From Clostridiales bacterium (lineage in GTDB: Bacteria > Bacillota > Clostridia > Oscillospirales > CAG-272), in the NCBI GenBank assembly GCA_012837425.1, contig DURE01000057.1, positions 1-62,365 of the forward strand: a stretch of 62,365 nucleotides of DNA, read 5' to 3'. Positions 1 to 8,394 of the stretch are shown piece by piece. Every line of letters starts with the position of its first letter. The first letter of the stretch is position 1. The position numbers and the translations under genes are program-made. Below the pieces are notes generated by a model. That model was not told the origin of the DNA. It did not search any database and saw only the letters and a program-made list of their open reading frames with translations.

Positions 1-304
1 CTGCTTTTTTGGTGATTTCTTGGTTTTGCCACCTTTATTTTACCATAAAAGCGGAGAAAAGTCAGTAGATATTTACTTTGATTTGCCTTTTATTTATTGG
101 CTTTTCGGAGTTTCGCAATCAACACGTTAATTTTTATTAAGGATACCCGTTTTTTTTGCGAAAATTGCTATGCATGTGCGCGCCCATGGGCTGTTGCCGG
201 TTGCTCAATAATCATAGCTGCTTAAGTCGTTTGCAATCAATATTACAGCAATTTCAAGAAAAAACACAGAATACAGCCGGCAGCTTTGCTGCCGGCTGCG
301 CCAT
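1..304. other. Left-edge intergenic region
   Basis: This stretch of about 300 bases is AT-rich in its first half and shows no convincing coding frame with a ribosome site on either strand. The only clear structure is the inverted repeat at 274-298, annotated separately as the end of the cotJ operon. Confidence 0.5.
274..298 (-). terminator. Hairpin after cotJC
   Basis: A perfect 11-bp inverted repeat (CAGCCGGCAGC / GCTGCCGGCTG) with a 3-nt loop lies just past the cotJC stop. On the minus strand a T-rich stretch follows only after several bases, so termination is likely but not textbook. Confidence 0.55.
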
Positions 305-919
305 TTATTGCCGTTTTCCGCAGTTCTTATCAAATGAGGGATTGCAGGCATAAAAGTTTCTTGCGTCAAGCTTATCCTGTGCTATGCGCAGAGCGTCGCC
401 AAACCTCTGGTAGTGAACGACCTCCCGCTCGCGCAAAAATTTTATCGGCTCGCGCACGTCGGGGTCATCAGCAAGCCGCAGGATGTTGTCGTATGTCGTC
501 CTCGCCTTCTGTTCGGCTGCCAAATCCTCGTTCAGGTCTGTTATCGCGTCACCCTTAACCGCGAAATACTTGGCGTCAAACGGCACGCCGGCGGCCGACT
601 GGGTGTAAACGCCGGTGGTGTGGTCAACAAAGTAATTGGCAAAGGGGCTCGACATAATCTGCTCCTCACTGAGGTTTCTGGTAAGCTGATATACGATTGC
701 CGCCACCATTTCAAGGTGCGCAAGCTCCTCGGTCCCCACATCGGTCAGTATCCCGATAACCTCCTTATACGGCATCGAGTATCTCTGGTTAAGATACCTC
801 ATTGAAGCGGCCAATTCCCCATCCGGACCTCCGAGCTGCGTGATTATGATTGTAGCAAGCTTCGGGTTGGGGTTTTTTATCTTTACCGGGTACTGGAGCT
901 TTTTCTCATAAATCCACAT
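305..919 (-). CDS. cotJC: CotJC, manganese catalase family spore coat protein
   Basis: A 204-residue di-manganese catalase-type protein, last gene of the cotJABC operon. The ferritin-like four-helix core shows the EELAHLEMV motif near residues 64-72 and the later EREVVHYQRFGDAL motif near 163-176, which carry the Glu/His metal ligands of manganese catalases. In Bacillus the CotJ proteins are spore coat components made in the mother cell, and CotJC resembles manganese catalase, so a role in peroxide protection of the spore is inferred. It follows cotJB by 21 nt and the length is normal for the short CotJC type. Confidence 0.93.
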   Translation of the reverse strand: MWIYEKKLQYPVKIKNPNPKLATIIITQLGGPDGELAASMRYLNQRYSMPYKEVIGILTDVGTEELAHLEMVAAIVYQLTRNLSEEQIMSSPFANYFVDHTTGVYTQSAAGVPFDAKYFAVKGDAITDLNEDLAAEQKARTTYDNILRLADDPDVREPIKFLREREVVHYQRFGDALRIAQDKLDARNFYACNPSFDKNCGKRQ

Positions 920-940
920 AGTATTACCTCTCTTTCACGG

Positions 941-1222
941 TCAGTTGGCGTCGTATTCCCACGGCCAGGGCCTTGAAATCCACTGCCATGAGCCACCGCT
1001 TTTGTTGCCGTACATCGTCATGGGCCCGCACTTGCTCTCGTACTCGTGCAGCAGCATCTCGCGCTGCTCGCGGAGCTTGTGATAATACTCAAGCGCCGGG
1101 GCCGAGTCGGGGTAGGCGTCAAGATAGAGCACCGTCTCATAAATTGCAAACTCAATTGCCGCGAGCTTTTTCTTCAGCTCATGACAGTTGGTGCGGCACT
1201 TCCCGCAACCGTAATTATCCAC
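941..1222 (-). CDS. cotJB: CotJB spore coat protein
   Basis: A 93-residue protein starting at a GTG at 1222. An AGGAGGG ribosome site sits at the right distance before it, whereas the longer frame upstream has no comparable site. The sequence (VDNYGCGKC at the start, then an amphipathic helical pair with YETVLYLDAYP and YYHKLREQREML) matches the CotJB family. Its first 8 nt overlap the end of cotJA in another frame, which suggests translational coupling. Exact molecular role is unknown; in Bacillus it is needed with CotJA and CotJC for coat assembly. Confidence 0.88.
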   Translation of the reverse strand: MDNYGCGKCRTNCHELKKKLAAIEFAIYETVLYLDAYPDSAPALEYYHKLREQREMLLHEYESKCGPMTMYGNKSGGSWQWISRPWPWEYDAN

Positions 1223-1595
1223 GGCAGAACCCTCCTCTCCCGCCAAAGACCTCAAGCGGCTTGTCGAGCTCGCGGAATATGGTCCCACGGTCATGTCCGG
1301 TCACAGGGTCATACAGCCCGCGCCAGACCTGCAGCGGGACATAAACCATTGCCAGCGGGAAATCGCAAAGTCCCCAGGTATGACTTTCTCCCGCGACATC
1401 CTTCTTATCGGGCGGCATATTCAGGCAGTATTTTCTGCCCGAAGCGCAGCCGCCGTCGCGCTCGTTACCCTCTGCCGGCTTGTCGTATGCCCAGCGACTG
1501 AACTGCCCGTCCCTGTCCTCATCCAGAACCCGCCTGAGCAGGGTTTCATCAATCCGCTCGCGCGGGGTTCTGTAGTCTATTTCCATATAACTCAT
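1215..1595 (-). CDS. cotJA: CotJA spore coat protein
   Basis: A 126-residue protein whose C-terminal half carries the CotJA signature: LAMVYVPLQVWRGLYDP followed by RGTIFRELDKPLEVF. The N-terminal ~70 residues are charged and contain a Cys/Gly patch (GGCASGRKYC), longer than in the Bacillus protein. Start ATG 1595 has AGGAGAAG 7 nt upstream. First gene of the cotJABC operon; by analogy with Bacillus it should be expressed in the mother cell under a sporulation sigma factor, but I could not identify that promoter with confidence. Confidence 0.9.
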   Translation of the reverse strand: MSYMEIDYRTPRERIDETLLRRVLDEDRDGQFSRWAYDKPAEGNERDGGCASGRKYCLNMPPDKKDVAGESHTWGLCDFPLAMVYVPLQVWRGLYDPVTGHDRGTIFRELDKPLEVFGGRGGFCRG

Positions 1596-1708
1596 ACATC
1601 TTCTCCTCGGTCTTTATTATGTTTCTCAATGCCGCATAATGCGGCTTAGTATAATATTATGCCGCAGGCTTGAATTTTGTCAGCTTTTGGCGTAAGTTGC
1701 ACTAAAAG

Positions 1709-1744
1709 CAAAAGAGCAGGCGCTTTTTGCACTTGCTCTTTTTG
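1709..1744 (-). terminator. Terminator after the glycoside hydrolase gene
   Basis: An imperfect inverted repeat (AAAGAGCA-A-GTGC / GCGC-C-TGCTCTTT) with an A-rich loop and T-runs on both sides follows the stop at 1766. It can terminate minus-strand transcription and insulates the cotJ promoter region. Confidence 0.65.
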
Positions 1745-1765
1745 TTATTGGTGTTTTTTTGTCAA

Positions 1766-3190
1766 TCAAGCCTGTTCACGTTCACTGTAAAAATCCCCGA
1801 ACGTCAGCAGCATCGGGTAATCGCGTATCGGCAGGTTGTGCAGGGTCATCCGGTTGCCGCCAAGCCTCTCGCAGATACTCTCGGGCAGCCTGTAAATGCT
1901 CCCGTCGAAAAGATCAATCAGCCTGACCTCTCCCGGCATGCCCGCAACCTGCAGCGAAACCGTGCCCTCATATTCGGTGGTCATAAGGTCGGCGGCGTAC
2001 CAGTACACATAGGCCCGCGAGCCGTCGGGCCGCTCAAAGCCGCCCGACTGAACCGCAAAGTCGTTGACATCGCTTCCGAATATTCTATCAGATTTATCAG
2101 GTCTCGGCAGCACCGGCAGGGGTACGACCTGCCACTCCCCGGCAAACACCGAGGCCAGGGTCTGAAGTGTCCTGTAGGACGGCTTGGGCTTGTATTCGCC
2201 AATGGCAAAGCCATCTTCGTCAAACCGGGCCGAGAGGACCCCGAAATATCCGTAATCCTGATAGGTAGATTTGTCGGAACTCAGCCCACGCAGCGCCTCA
2301 ATCATGTCCATGCAGGAAAAATATGAGGCGAACTTCACCCCGCAAAGCAGGTCGGATATTAGATGTCGCACCATGTATTTGGCCTGCTTCCTCTCGCTCC
2401 AGGCGCCGCGCTTTAATGCCCCGTTACCCCCACTTCTTGACTGAGTGCCCGACTCTCCCTGTATTATCTCGATGCCGGGCTTATACAGCCTTGCCAGCGC
2501 GGTTATGGCCAGGCAGTGGTCGCGCATAGCCTTATCAAACGGGGTATAGCAATGGTAGGAAACCGCGTCTATCTCATCAAAGAACCCGGCCTCGGCCGCA
2601 GCCTCAAGGAAATGTATGTTGGCATAGCAGAGCGCCCCGCCGACAGCCTTTGCCTCCGGGTCACCCTCCTTTATCGCCCGCGCGGTCTCAAGCGCAAACC
2701 TCCCGTATTCCTGCGGGTTGGGTCCATGCTTCCAGCAGCTTTTGCCGTCGGGCTCGTTCCAGATTTCGTAATACTCCACCCGCCCGCAAAAATGCGCGGT
2801 GAGCGCCCTGACATAGGCCAGCCACGCTGAATGCGCCTCCTTGGAAAATATCGGCGGGCAGCCCACCGCGCCGAAGACATCCGCGGCGCGCTCGTCGTAA
2901 AGGCTGTTGCCGTAGACAATATTCATCCAGGGCGTCATGCCGTCCGAGCGCAGGCGGTCGACAATGGCGTCAAGCCAGCCAAAATCGTACTTCCCGCGCT
3001 CGCGCTCGGTCCGCTGCCAGCCCGACTGCACCCGCACCCACTTGACCCCGATTTTCGCCAGCTTATCATAGGCCCGCTCGGGGTCAAACACGCCTCGGTC
3101 GAGCTTCTCAAAACCGATTCCGAGCCTTGAGAACTTTATTTCCTTCGGATCCTTGGGAACCACACTCCCGCAAAATATCAAGCGTTCCAT
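1766..3190 (-). CDS. Glycoside hydrolase, clan A (GH39/GH5-like)
   Basis: A 474-residue, apparently cytoplasmic glycosidase; there is no signal peptide. The N-terminal ~330 residues read as a TIM barrel: WVRVQSGWQRTE near residue 51, the acid/base segment YYEIWNEPDG near 140-149 and a probable nucleophile in IIQGESGTQSR near 242. The last ~120 residues look like a beta-sandwich with VYWYAADL. These are clan GH-A features; the arrangement is closest to GH39-type beta-xylosidases, but the substrate cannot be read from sequence. Start ATG 3190 has GGGGAG upstream. It is divergent from the isomerase/PMI/ROK sugar genes, so intracellular oligosaccharide cleavage feeding those enzymes is inferred. 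Confidence 0.75.
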   Translation of the reverse strand: MERLIFCGSVVPKDPKEIKFSRLGIGFEKLDRGVFDPERAYDKLAKIGVKWVRVQSGWQRTERERGKYDFGWLDAIVDRLRSDGMTPWMNIVYGNSLYDERAADVFGAVGCPPIFSKEAHSAWLAYVRALTAHFCGRVEYYEIWNEPDGKSCWKHGPNPQEYGRFALETARAIKEGDPEAKAVGGALCYANIHFLEAAAEAGFFDEIDAVSYHCYTPFDKAMRDHCLAITALARLYKPGIEIIQGESGTQSRSGGNGALKRGAWSERKQAKYMVRHLISDLLCGVKFASYFSCMDMIEALRGLSSDKSTYQDYGYFGVLSARFDEDGFAIGEYKPKPSYRTLQTLASVFAGEWQVVPLPVLPRPDKSDRIFGSDVNDFAVQSGGFERPDGSRAYVYWYAADLMTTEYEGTVSLQVAGMPGEVRLIDLFDGSIYRLPESICERLGGNRMTLHNLPIRDYPMLLTFGDFYSEREQA

Positions 3191-3226
3191 CGGTCTCCCC
3201 TCTCTCTGCCCTATAATCCTGTCACG

Positions 3227-3255
3227 ATTCTATCACATCTGCAAATAAAGGTCAA
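3227..3255 (-). promoter_or_regulatory. Promoter of the glycoside hydrolase gene
   Basis: TTGACC and TAGAAT are separated by 17 bp on the minus strand, about 40 bp before the start codon, a good housekeeping-sigma match. Confidence 0.6.
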
Positions 3256-3327
3256 TACAAAGGCGGGCAGTCGCGTAAATGTTTTCGCTGCCCGCAGGTT
3301 TGCCCGTAAATATTTGTCAATATCCGG

Positions 3328-3356
3328 TTGACTTGAGGCTGATTTTATAGTAAACT
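3328..3356 (+). promoter_or_regulatory. Possible promoter for the isomerase gene
   Basis: TTGACT-17 bp-TAAACT lies about 210 bp upstream of the isomerase start. The -10 is imperfect. It would give a long structured leader (hairpins at 3398-3422 and 3434-3448). Confidence 0.4.
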
Positions 3357-3388
3357 TAATTGGAGTACAACACAAAGGAGAAAGAGGC

Positions 3389-3451
3389 TTGAAACAGTGC
3401 TGTCTTTTTATTAAAGACAGCATTAATCTGCTGCCGCTCGGCGAGCGGTAA
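3389..3451 (+). CDS. Possible 20-residue leader peptide
   Basis: A TTG at 3389 follows AAAGGAGAAAGAGG with fair spacing and opens a 20-codon frame (starts MKQCCLF, ends PLGER) that spans two hairpins (TGCTGTCTTT/AAAGACAGCA and CCGCTC/GAGCGG) in the leader of the isomerase gene. It may be a regulatory upstream frame or chance. No residue bias pointing to an amino-acid attenuator is visible. Confidence 0.25.
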   Translation: MKQCCLFIKDSINLLPLGER

Positions 3452-3568
3452 AAGCACGGTAAAATACAAGCCCAGCCTTGACCGGACCGCCGGGGTCTGG
3501 CTCGGCAAGAAAACTCGGAAGCTGAAGTGGTAGGGTTTTGGTCAGCAAAAAAACGGAGATTTTGGGAT

Positions 3569-4999
3569 ATGAATCTAAAAAGAAAACCTAAAATAGGGCT
3601 TATATTAATCGGTGCCAAGCGCTTCAGACCCCTGGGCGCCGGCACCGAGAGGGGCGCCTATGAGGTCAGAAAGACAGCCGAGGCCGACAGCTTTGTTGAG
3701 CGCTTCTCGGAGTTTTCGGAGGTGGTCTTCCCGGGCATAGTATACGAGCGCGAGGAGGCCGAAGCCGCGGCGCGCAGCTTTTACAACGACAAAGTAGACT
3801 GCGCGGTCGCCATCTTCCTGTCATGGGCCGAGGACTTCGCCTGGATTCGCTTTCTGCGCGAGCTGCCCGAGCTGCCGCTGATGCTGGCGTCGGTAGTGCG
3901 CGATTCGCTCTCGATTACCGACACAAACGACGAGGACCAGTTTGTAGACTTCCTCTCGGCGGGGGCGCTGGTCGGATTTCAGGTGGCCTCGGGCTCCTTT
4001 AGACGTTTCAATCGTCCGATGAGCGATATCTGCGTCGGCACGCTTGAACAAGTCGCTGCTCGGGTGCGGGTGTTTGCTACTGCCGCGAAGGCGCGCTCGA
4101 TTTTGCGCGCTTCCCGCGTCTCACTGCTCGCCTCATACAACGAGGCGATGTGGGCTACCTATGTCGACCCCTACAACGTCTTTATGAAAATCGGCCCTGA
4201 ACTGCATTTTTTGTCGGTCATGGAGCTGGTCAACGAGATAGCCTCAATCGACGATAGGATTGTGGACGGCATCATTGCAAACCTGAAATCAAAATACAGG
4301 GTAATGCCGAATGTCGACCCGGTAAAGTTCCATGCTTCGGTCAAGGCCACATACGCGATGGAGCGTATTGCAAAGCGGGCCGGCACCGACCTTTTGGTGC
4401 TCAACGACATAGACACGGTGCTCTTTGAGAATGTCGGCCTACGCCCGGGATTTACGCCTACCGACCCGGCCGAGACCATGGTAACCGTGCCCGAGGGAGA
4501 CATCGGCGGGGGACTGGCGACATACATCCTGCAGATTCTCTCGGGCGAGACTGCCAACTTCATCGAGCCCTTTTATATCGACCACGCCCGCGGGCTCTTT
4601 GTCGGCGGGCACGCCGGGCCTAATAATTACCACGGCAGGCCCGAGAACACCATAATCGCGCGCGACGAGCGGTTTGCCAAGAGCCCCTGGAAGCATGCCG
4701 GGGCTCCCTTTGCATGGTATGTCTTCCCCGAGGGCGAGAAGACCATGCTGCACATGTCCGAGAAGGACGGCAGGATGCAGATGGTCGCCTGCGTCGTAGA
4801 CTGCCTGCCGACCCGGCACTATCTGGCAAGCTATTCGCACGCCGAGTTCAGACACAGAAAATACTCGCCCGAGGAGCTTTTCTCTAAAATCTGCGCAAAC
4901 GGCGTCACACAGCACCATGCGATTACCCCCGGAAATCACCTTGACGAGCTGGAAGCGCTGGCGATGATGTGCGGGTTTTTGTTTGTCAGGGTTGACTAA
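3569..4999 (+). CDS. L-arabinose/L-fucose isomerase-like protein
   Basis: A 476-residue protein of the L-fucose/L-arabinose isomerase fold family: an N-terminal Rossmann-like domain beginning KIGLILIGAKRF, a middle domain, and a C-terminal part with EGDIGGGLATYILQIL and a metal-site-like ENTIIARDE/HAGAPFAWYVFPEGEKTMLHMSEKDGRMQ segment. Such enzymes interconvert aldoses and ketoses with Mn2+. Overall identity to a named isomerase looks low, so the substrate is open. I chose ATG 3569 because CGGAG precedes it; 14 in-frame codons upstream lack a site. It leads a plus-strand run with the PMI-like and ROK genes, fitting a sugar-isomerising step. Confidence 0.7.
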   Translation: MNLKRKPKIGLILIGAKRFRPLGAGTERGAYEVRKTAEADSFVERFSEFSEVVFPGIVYEREEAEAAARSFYNDKVDCAVAIFLSWAEDFAWIRFLRELPELPLMLASVVRDSLSITDTNDEDQFVDFLSAGALVGFQVASGSFRRFNRPMSDICVGTLEQVAARVRVFATAAKARSILRASRVSLLASYNEAMWATYVDPYNVFMKIGPELHFLSVMELVNEIASIDDRIVDGIIANLKSKYRVMPNVDPVKFHASVKATYAMERIAKRAGTDLLVLNDIDTVLFENVGLRPGFTPTDPAETMVTVPEGDIGGGLATYILQILSGETANFIEPFYIDHARGLFVGGHAGPNNYHGRPENTIIARDERFAKSPWKHAGAPFAWYVFPEGEKTMLHMSEKDGRMQMVACVVDCLPTRHYLASYSHAEFRHRKYSPEELFSKICANGVTQHHAITPGNHLDELEALAMMCGFLFVRVD

Positions 5000-5229
5000 G
5001 CAGGGGCATGTATTATCTGCCCGCCGCTCCCCCGCGTCCCCGCCCCAAGTCAGCCAACCGACTAAAGGCGCAAATACGCGGGATGCGGAACCTGCTGCTT
5101 GATTTGCAGAGAAAAATAATTGATTGAAAAGTTCTTGAAGTGGGTTTGGGAGGAACTTCTTTCAAGAAGTTCCTCCCAAGCGTTCCCCGCACAGATTCAT
5201 AATTCTTTTACTTTTAGGAGAACAGCCAA
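5000..5229. repeat. Intergenic region with long hairpin (repeat family copy 1)
   Basis: Between the isomerase and PMI-like genes lies a GC-rich segment followed by a perfect 16-bp inverted repeat (5146-5161 with 5164-5179, 2-nt loop). The preceding gttcttgaag...tttggg phrase and the hairpin design resemble the other intergenic hairpin repeats at ~8.05, 17.03 and 26.2 kb. It may terminate or attenuate readthrough; a T-run is absent. Confidence 0.55.
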
Positions 5230-7020
5230 ATGAGTTTCATGTTCAACCCCTATCCCTATGACGACCCGAATGCAGTAAACCATATTGCGAGCGGCGGCAT
5301 AGACCTCTCAAGGGTAGCCCATGGCAACACCCAGGTTGCTGTCGAGTTCTCCAAGCTGACCGCCGGGGCTCCCGCGGTAGTTGCCATTGACGGCTATGCC
5401 ACAGCCCCCTTCGCCCGCATCATGTCGCTATTCGGAGGAGAGACTGAGCACATAAACGTAGCTTCAATTTACAAGACGCCGGGCGAGCTTAAGGCTCTGT
5501 TTGCCGACTACCTGCCCGAGAACAGGGATGAGGACCCGGTGCTGCTCTACGGCAAAATTTTCGGGGGCGGGTATGAGGGGTTATTTGACGAGGCCAAGCT
5601 CAGAGCACTGCAAAGAAAACTCGAGAACAACAAGGGGATTATTTTACTTTACGGCAACGGCGCGCTCTGCGACGCCCTCCGCCCTTATGCAACCGTAAAG
5701 ATTTTCGCCGACATAACCCCAAAGCGCGCGGTGCTCAATATCAGGGCCGGCGGATACCGCAACTTCGGCTCGGACGAGGACCTGCCCTACAAGGCGACAA
5801 TGCGCCGCTGCTATTACGTCGATTTTGAGCTTTCCTTCTCGCTGCGCAACAGGCTGCTCGCCGCAAGGGAGCTTGATTACTATATTGCCGCCGACAGGCC
5901 GGCCGAGCTGCAAATGCTGCCGGGTGACCTGCTCCACGCCCTGCTTGACCGGGCGCTCGACTATCCGCTGCGCCAGCGTCCGGTATATCTTGAGGGTGTC
6001 TGGGGCGGCTATTACATGATGAAATACCGCAACCTGCCCGAGACCATGAAAAACTGCGCCTGGGTTTTCGACCTCATCCCCATGGAGGTCAGCACCGTGA
6101 TAGAGGTCGACGGCAGGACTTATGAGTTCCCCTTCTATGCCCTTGTCGCCTCAAACGGCGGGAAGCTCATGGGCGGGCGCTGCCTGCGCGAGTTCGGCGG
6201 CTACTTCCCCATACGCTTCAATTACGACGACACCTTCCATTCGAGCGGGAATATGTCAATACAGCTGCACCCCGGCGAGGAATACCTCAAAAGGAACCAC
6301 AACGAGCTCGGCCGTCAGGACGAATCCTACTACATCATCGTCACCGGACAGGGCGCGCGCACATACCTCGGATTTTATAATGATGCGGATATTGACGAGT
6401 TTCTCACCGAAATAAAGAAGAGCGAGACCGAACACACGCCGGTCGACTACAAAAAATATGTCCACAGCATAGCCTCAACGCCAGGCACCCAGGTTATGAT
6501 ACCCGCAGGAACAATACATGCCTCGGGACAGAACCAGGTAATCCTTGAAATCGGCTCGTTGACCGTCGGCTCCTACACCTATAAAATGTACGACTACCTG
6601 CGTTCCGACCTTGACGGCAAGCCCCGGCCGATACACAGCTACTACGGCTCAATCAACCTCAATCGCGCGATGAGAGAGGATTATGTGAGGGCCAACCTTG
6701 TCAACGGCCGCCGCCGGACCCTGCGCTCGGGCGAGGACTGGGAGGAAATAGTGGTCGGCGAGTGCGACCAGCTTTATTTCTCGCTCAGAAATCTCCGTTT
6801 CGGCGAATATATGACCGATAATACAAACGGCGACTTCCATGTGCTCACCTTGGTTGACGGCGAGCGTGTAACCGTGCGCTCACGCCGTGACCCGTCGCTC
6901 AAATACGACATGAATTATCTTGATGTCATAGTCGTCCCGGCCACATTCGGTGAGTACGAGCTGATAAACGGCAGGCCGGGAACCCGCATAGTCCTGCACA
7001 AAACCATGCTGAAACGATAA
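5230..7020 (+). CDS. Type I mannose-6-phosphate isomerase-like protein with long N-terminal domain
   Basis: A 596-residue protein. The second half carries type I phosphomannose isomerase hallmarks: MSIQLHP near residues 342-348 (Gln and His metal ligands), RNHNELGRQDESYYII near 354-369, and MIPAGTIHA near 423-431 with the last His ligand. Ordinary bacterial enzymes are ~310-390 residues. Here the first ~220 residues are extra: VVAIDGYATAPFARIM, LLYGKIFGGGYEG, IILLYGNGALCD; they look like a nucleotide/sugar-binding alpha-beta domain without a P-loop. Role inferred: interconversion of a ketose-6-phosphate and an aldose-6-phosphate with Zn2+. ATG 5230 follows TTAGGAG. The next gene, ROK, starts 28 nt later. 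Confidence 0.72.
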   Translation: MSFMFNPYPYDDPNAVNHIASGGIDLSRVAHGNTQVAVEFSKLTAGAPAVVAIDGYATAPFARIMSLFGGETEHINVASIYKTPGELKALFADYLPENRDEDPVLLYGKIFGGGYEGLFDEAKLRALQRKLENNKGIILLYGNGALCDALRPYATVKIFADITPKRAVLNIRAGGYRNFGSDEDLPYKATMRRCYYVDFELSFSLRNRLLAARELDYYIAADRPAELQMLPGDLLHALLDRALDYPLRQRPVYLEGVWGGYYMMKYRNLPETMKNCAWVFDLIPMEVSTVIEVDGRTYEFPFYALVASNGGKLMGGRCLREFGGYFPIRFNYDDTFHSSGNMSIQLHPGEEYLKRNHNELGRQDESYYIIVTGQGARTYLGFYNDADIDEFLTEIKKSETEHTPVDYKKYVHSIASTPGTQVMIPAGTIHASGQNQVILEIGSLTVGSYTYKMYDYLRSDLDGKPRPIHSYYGSINLNRAMREDYVRANLVNGRRRTLRSGEDWEEIVVGECDQLYFSLRNLRFGEYMTDNTNGDFHVLTLVDGERVTVRSRRDPSLKYDMNYLDVIVVPATFGEYELINGRPGTRIVLHKTMLKR

Positions 7021-7048
7021 AATTCTGACCAAGGCAATCACAAACCAT

Positions 7049-7915
7049 ATGAAAAAATGTATTCTTGCTCTCGACATTGGAGGCACATCCCTTAAATGCG
7101 GCCTTTTTGACGGGCCAATGCTTATATCAGGTTCGCTCGACAGCCAACCGGTCAACTCAAACGGCAGCTTTGAGGTGATTCATCAGGCTTTCTTTTCTCT
7201 ACTGGGCCGGGTGCGGAATTTTGCCATGATGAACGGACTGCTCATCACAGAGGTCAGCGTCGATACTCCCGGCCCCTTCGACTATAATATGGGTATCAGT
7301 CGGATGACCCACAAATACCAGGCAATAAAAGACAAACCACTGGCCCCGGTCATACGCGCGCCGCTGGGCAACCTGCCGGTCCGCTTTATGCACGACTCAA
7401 CTGCCTTTATTCAGGGAGCTACCGCGGGGTTTGATGGCTACAGCCGCTTTTCCGGCGTGATGATCGGTACCGGGCTCGGCTTTGCGCTCATGATAGACGG
7501 CGAGGTGCTCATAAACAAAACCGGCGGGCCGCTCTACAGCATTTATTCGCTGCCCTACCGCGGCGGCACAGCCGAGGACGTGGTCTCGGCCCGCGGAATT
7601 GTCGCCGCTTACAACGCCCGCGCCGGCTCCCCGGCTCGGGCGGCAAAGGAAGTAGGTGACCGCGCCGAGGCCGGCGACGAGCTTGCCATATCAGTCTATA
7701 ATGAGATGGCGGCCTCGCTTGCCGAGATAATCGCGCCTATACTCTATGAATGCCGGATAGAAGCCCTGCTGCTCGGCGGGCAGATTTCAAAATCATTCCC
7801 GCTCTTCGGCGACACCCTAAGAGAAAAACTCTCTGGTGTCAGCTCACTTGTGTATGTGAACCCCGCCCACGACATAGACCTGGTACACCTTATCGGCGCG
7901 GCAGTGGGGAAATGA
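7049..7915 (+). CDS. ROK family protein, non-canonical
   Basis: A 288-residue protein with the actin-like ATPase fold of ROK sugar kinases: phosphate loop LDIGGTSLKCGLFD at residues 6-19, catalytic region RFMHDSTAFIQGA near 112-124, GVMIGTGLGFALM near 135-147 and LLLGGQISKSF near 244-254. The zinc motif CxCGxxGCxE and the His of typical ROK glucokinases are missing; that region reads GGPLYSIYSLPYRGG. So kinase activity on glucose is uncertain; it could act on another sugar or be a regulator without the DNA-binding domain. Start ATG has only a weak AAGG site, consistent with coupling to the upstream PMI-like gene 28 nt away. Confidence 0.8.
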   Translation: MKKCILALDIGGTSLKCGLFDGPMLISGSLDSQPVNSNGSFEVIHQAFFSLLGRVRNFAMMNGLLITEVSVDTPGPFDYNMGISRMTHKYQAIKDKPLAPVIRAPLGNLPVRFMHDSTAFIQGATAGFDGYSRFSGVMIGTGLGFALMIDGEVLINKTGGPLYSIYSLPYRGGTAEDVVSARGIVAAYNARAGSPARAAKEVGDRAEAGDELAISVYNEMAASLAEIIAPILYECRIEALLLGGQISKSFPLFGDTLREKLSGVSSLVYVNPAHDIDLVHLIGAAVGK

Positions 7916-8394
7916 TAAAAAGAGCGGAAGCTCTGCCCCACGCCCAGCAGGAACGCTTGTGGGGCTTCGCCCCACATCCCGCGCTCGCTGCCATCAGTTT
8001 TCCGGCTGTCTTTGGGAAACGAGCGGGGCGCTGCCCCGCACCCCGCTTAAGGGACTTTTTTGAGGAAAAAGTCCCTTAAGAATCTTCAAAAACCTCCTGA
8101 AAACTAAATCGCAAGTCAAACAGCGCGGGCCCCACATCCCGCGCTTTCTGCCATCAGTACACCTGATGACTTGGGGGGAAACGGCGGGATGATAATATCC
8201 TCCCCTAAATAACGGCGCGGCGGCGCGTTGCAGCAGTGTATCGCCAGGGTTTTCAGCATGGCAAATGGCGTGAGATATACTCAGGGTAAGAATAATAAAC
8301 AATGCAGCGCATTTTTTATGTCGGCTTTGAATTTTTGCATTGAAAAAACCCGGTTTTTGTATTATAATATTCAGGGCAAGAAAAGTGCGGCAGC
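7916..8394. repeat. Intergenic repeat, copy 2, with a 160-bp direct duplication
   Basis: No gene is seen in this 479-base gap. It holds a GC palindrome (gcggggcgctgccccgc, 8023-8039), a perfect 15-bp hairpin (8046-8060 with 8066-8080) and the tail ctcctgaaaactaaatcgca. The same series recurs at 16999-17091. A 28-base phrase at 7971-7998 is repeated almost exactly at 8131-8158 (160 bp apart), flanking the element. Modules are shared with 19.4 and 26.2 kb. Confidence 0.75.

Noticed and set aside
274-298. tRNA or small RNA gene at the hairpin
   Set aside because: Only a simple stem is present with no cloverleaf or conserved tRNA bases; explained as a terminator.
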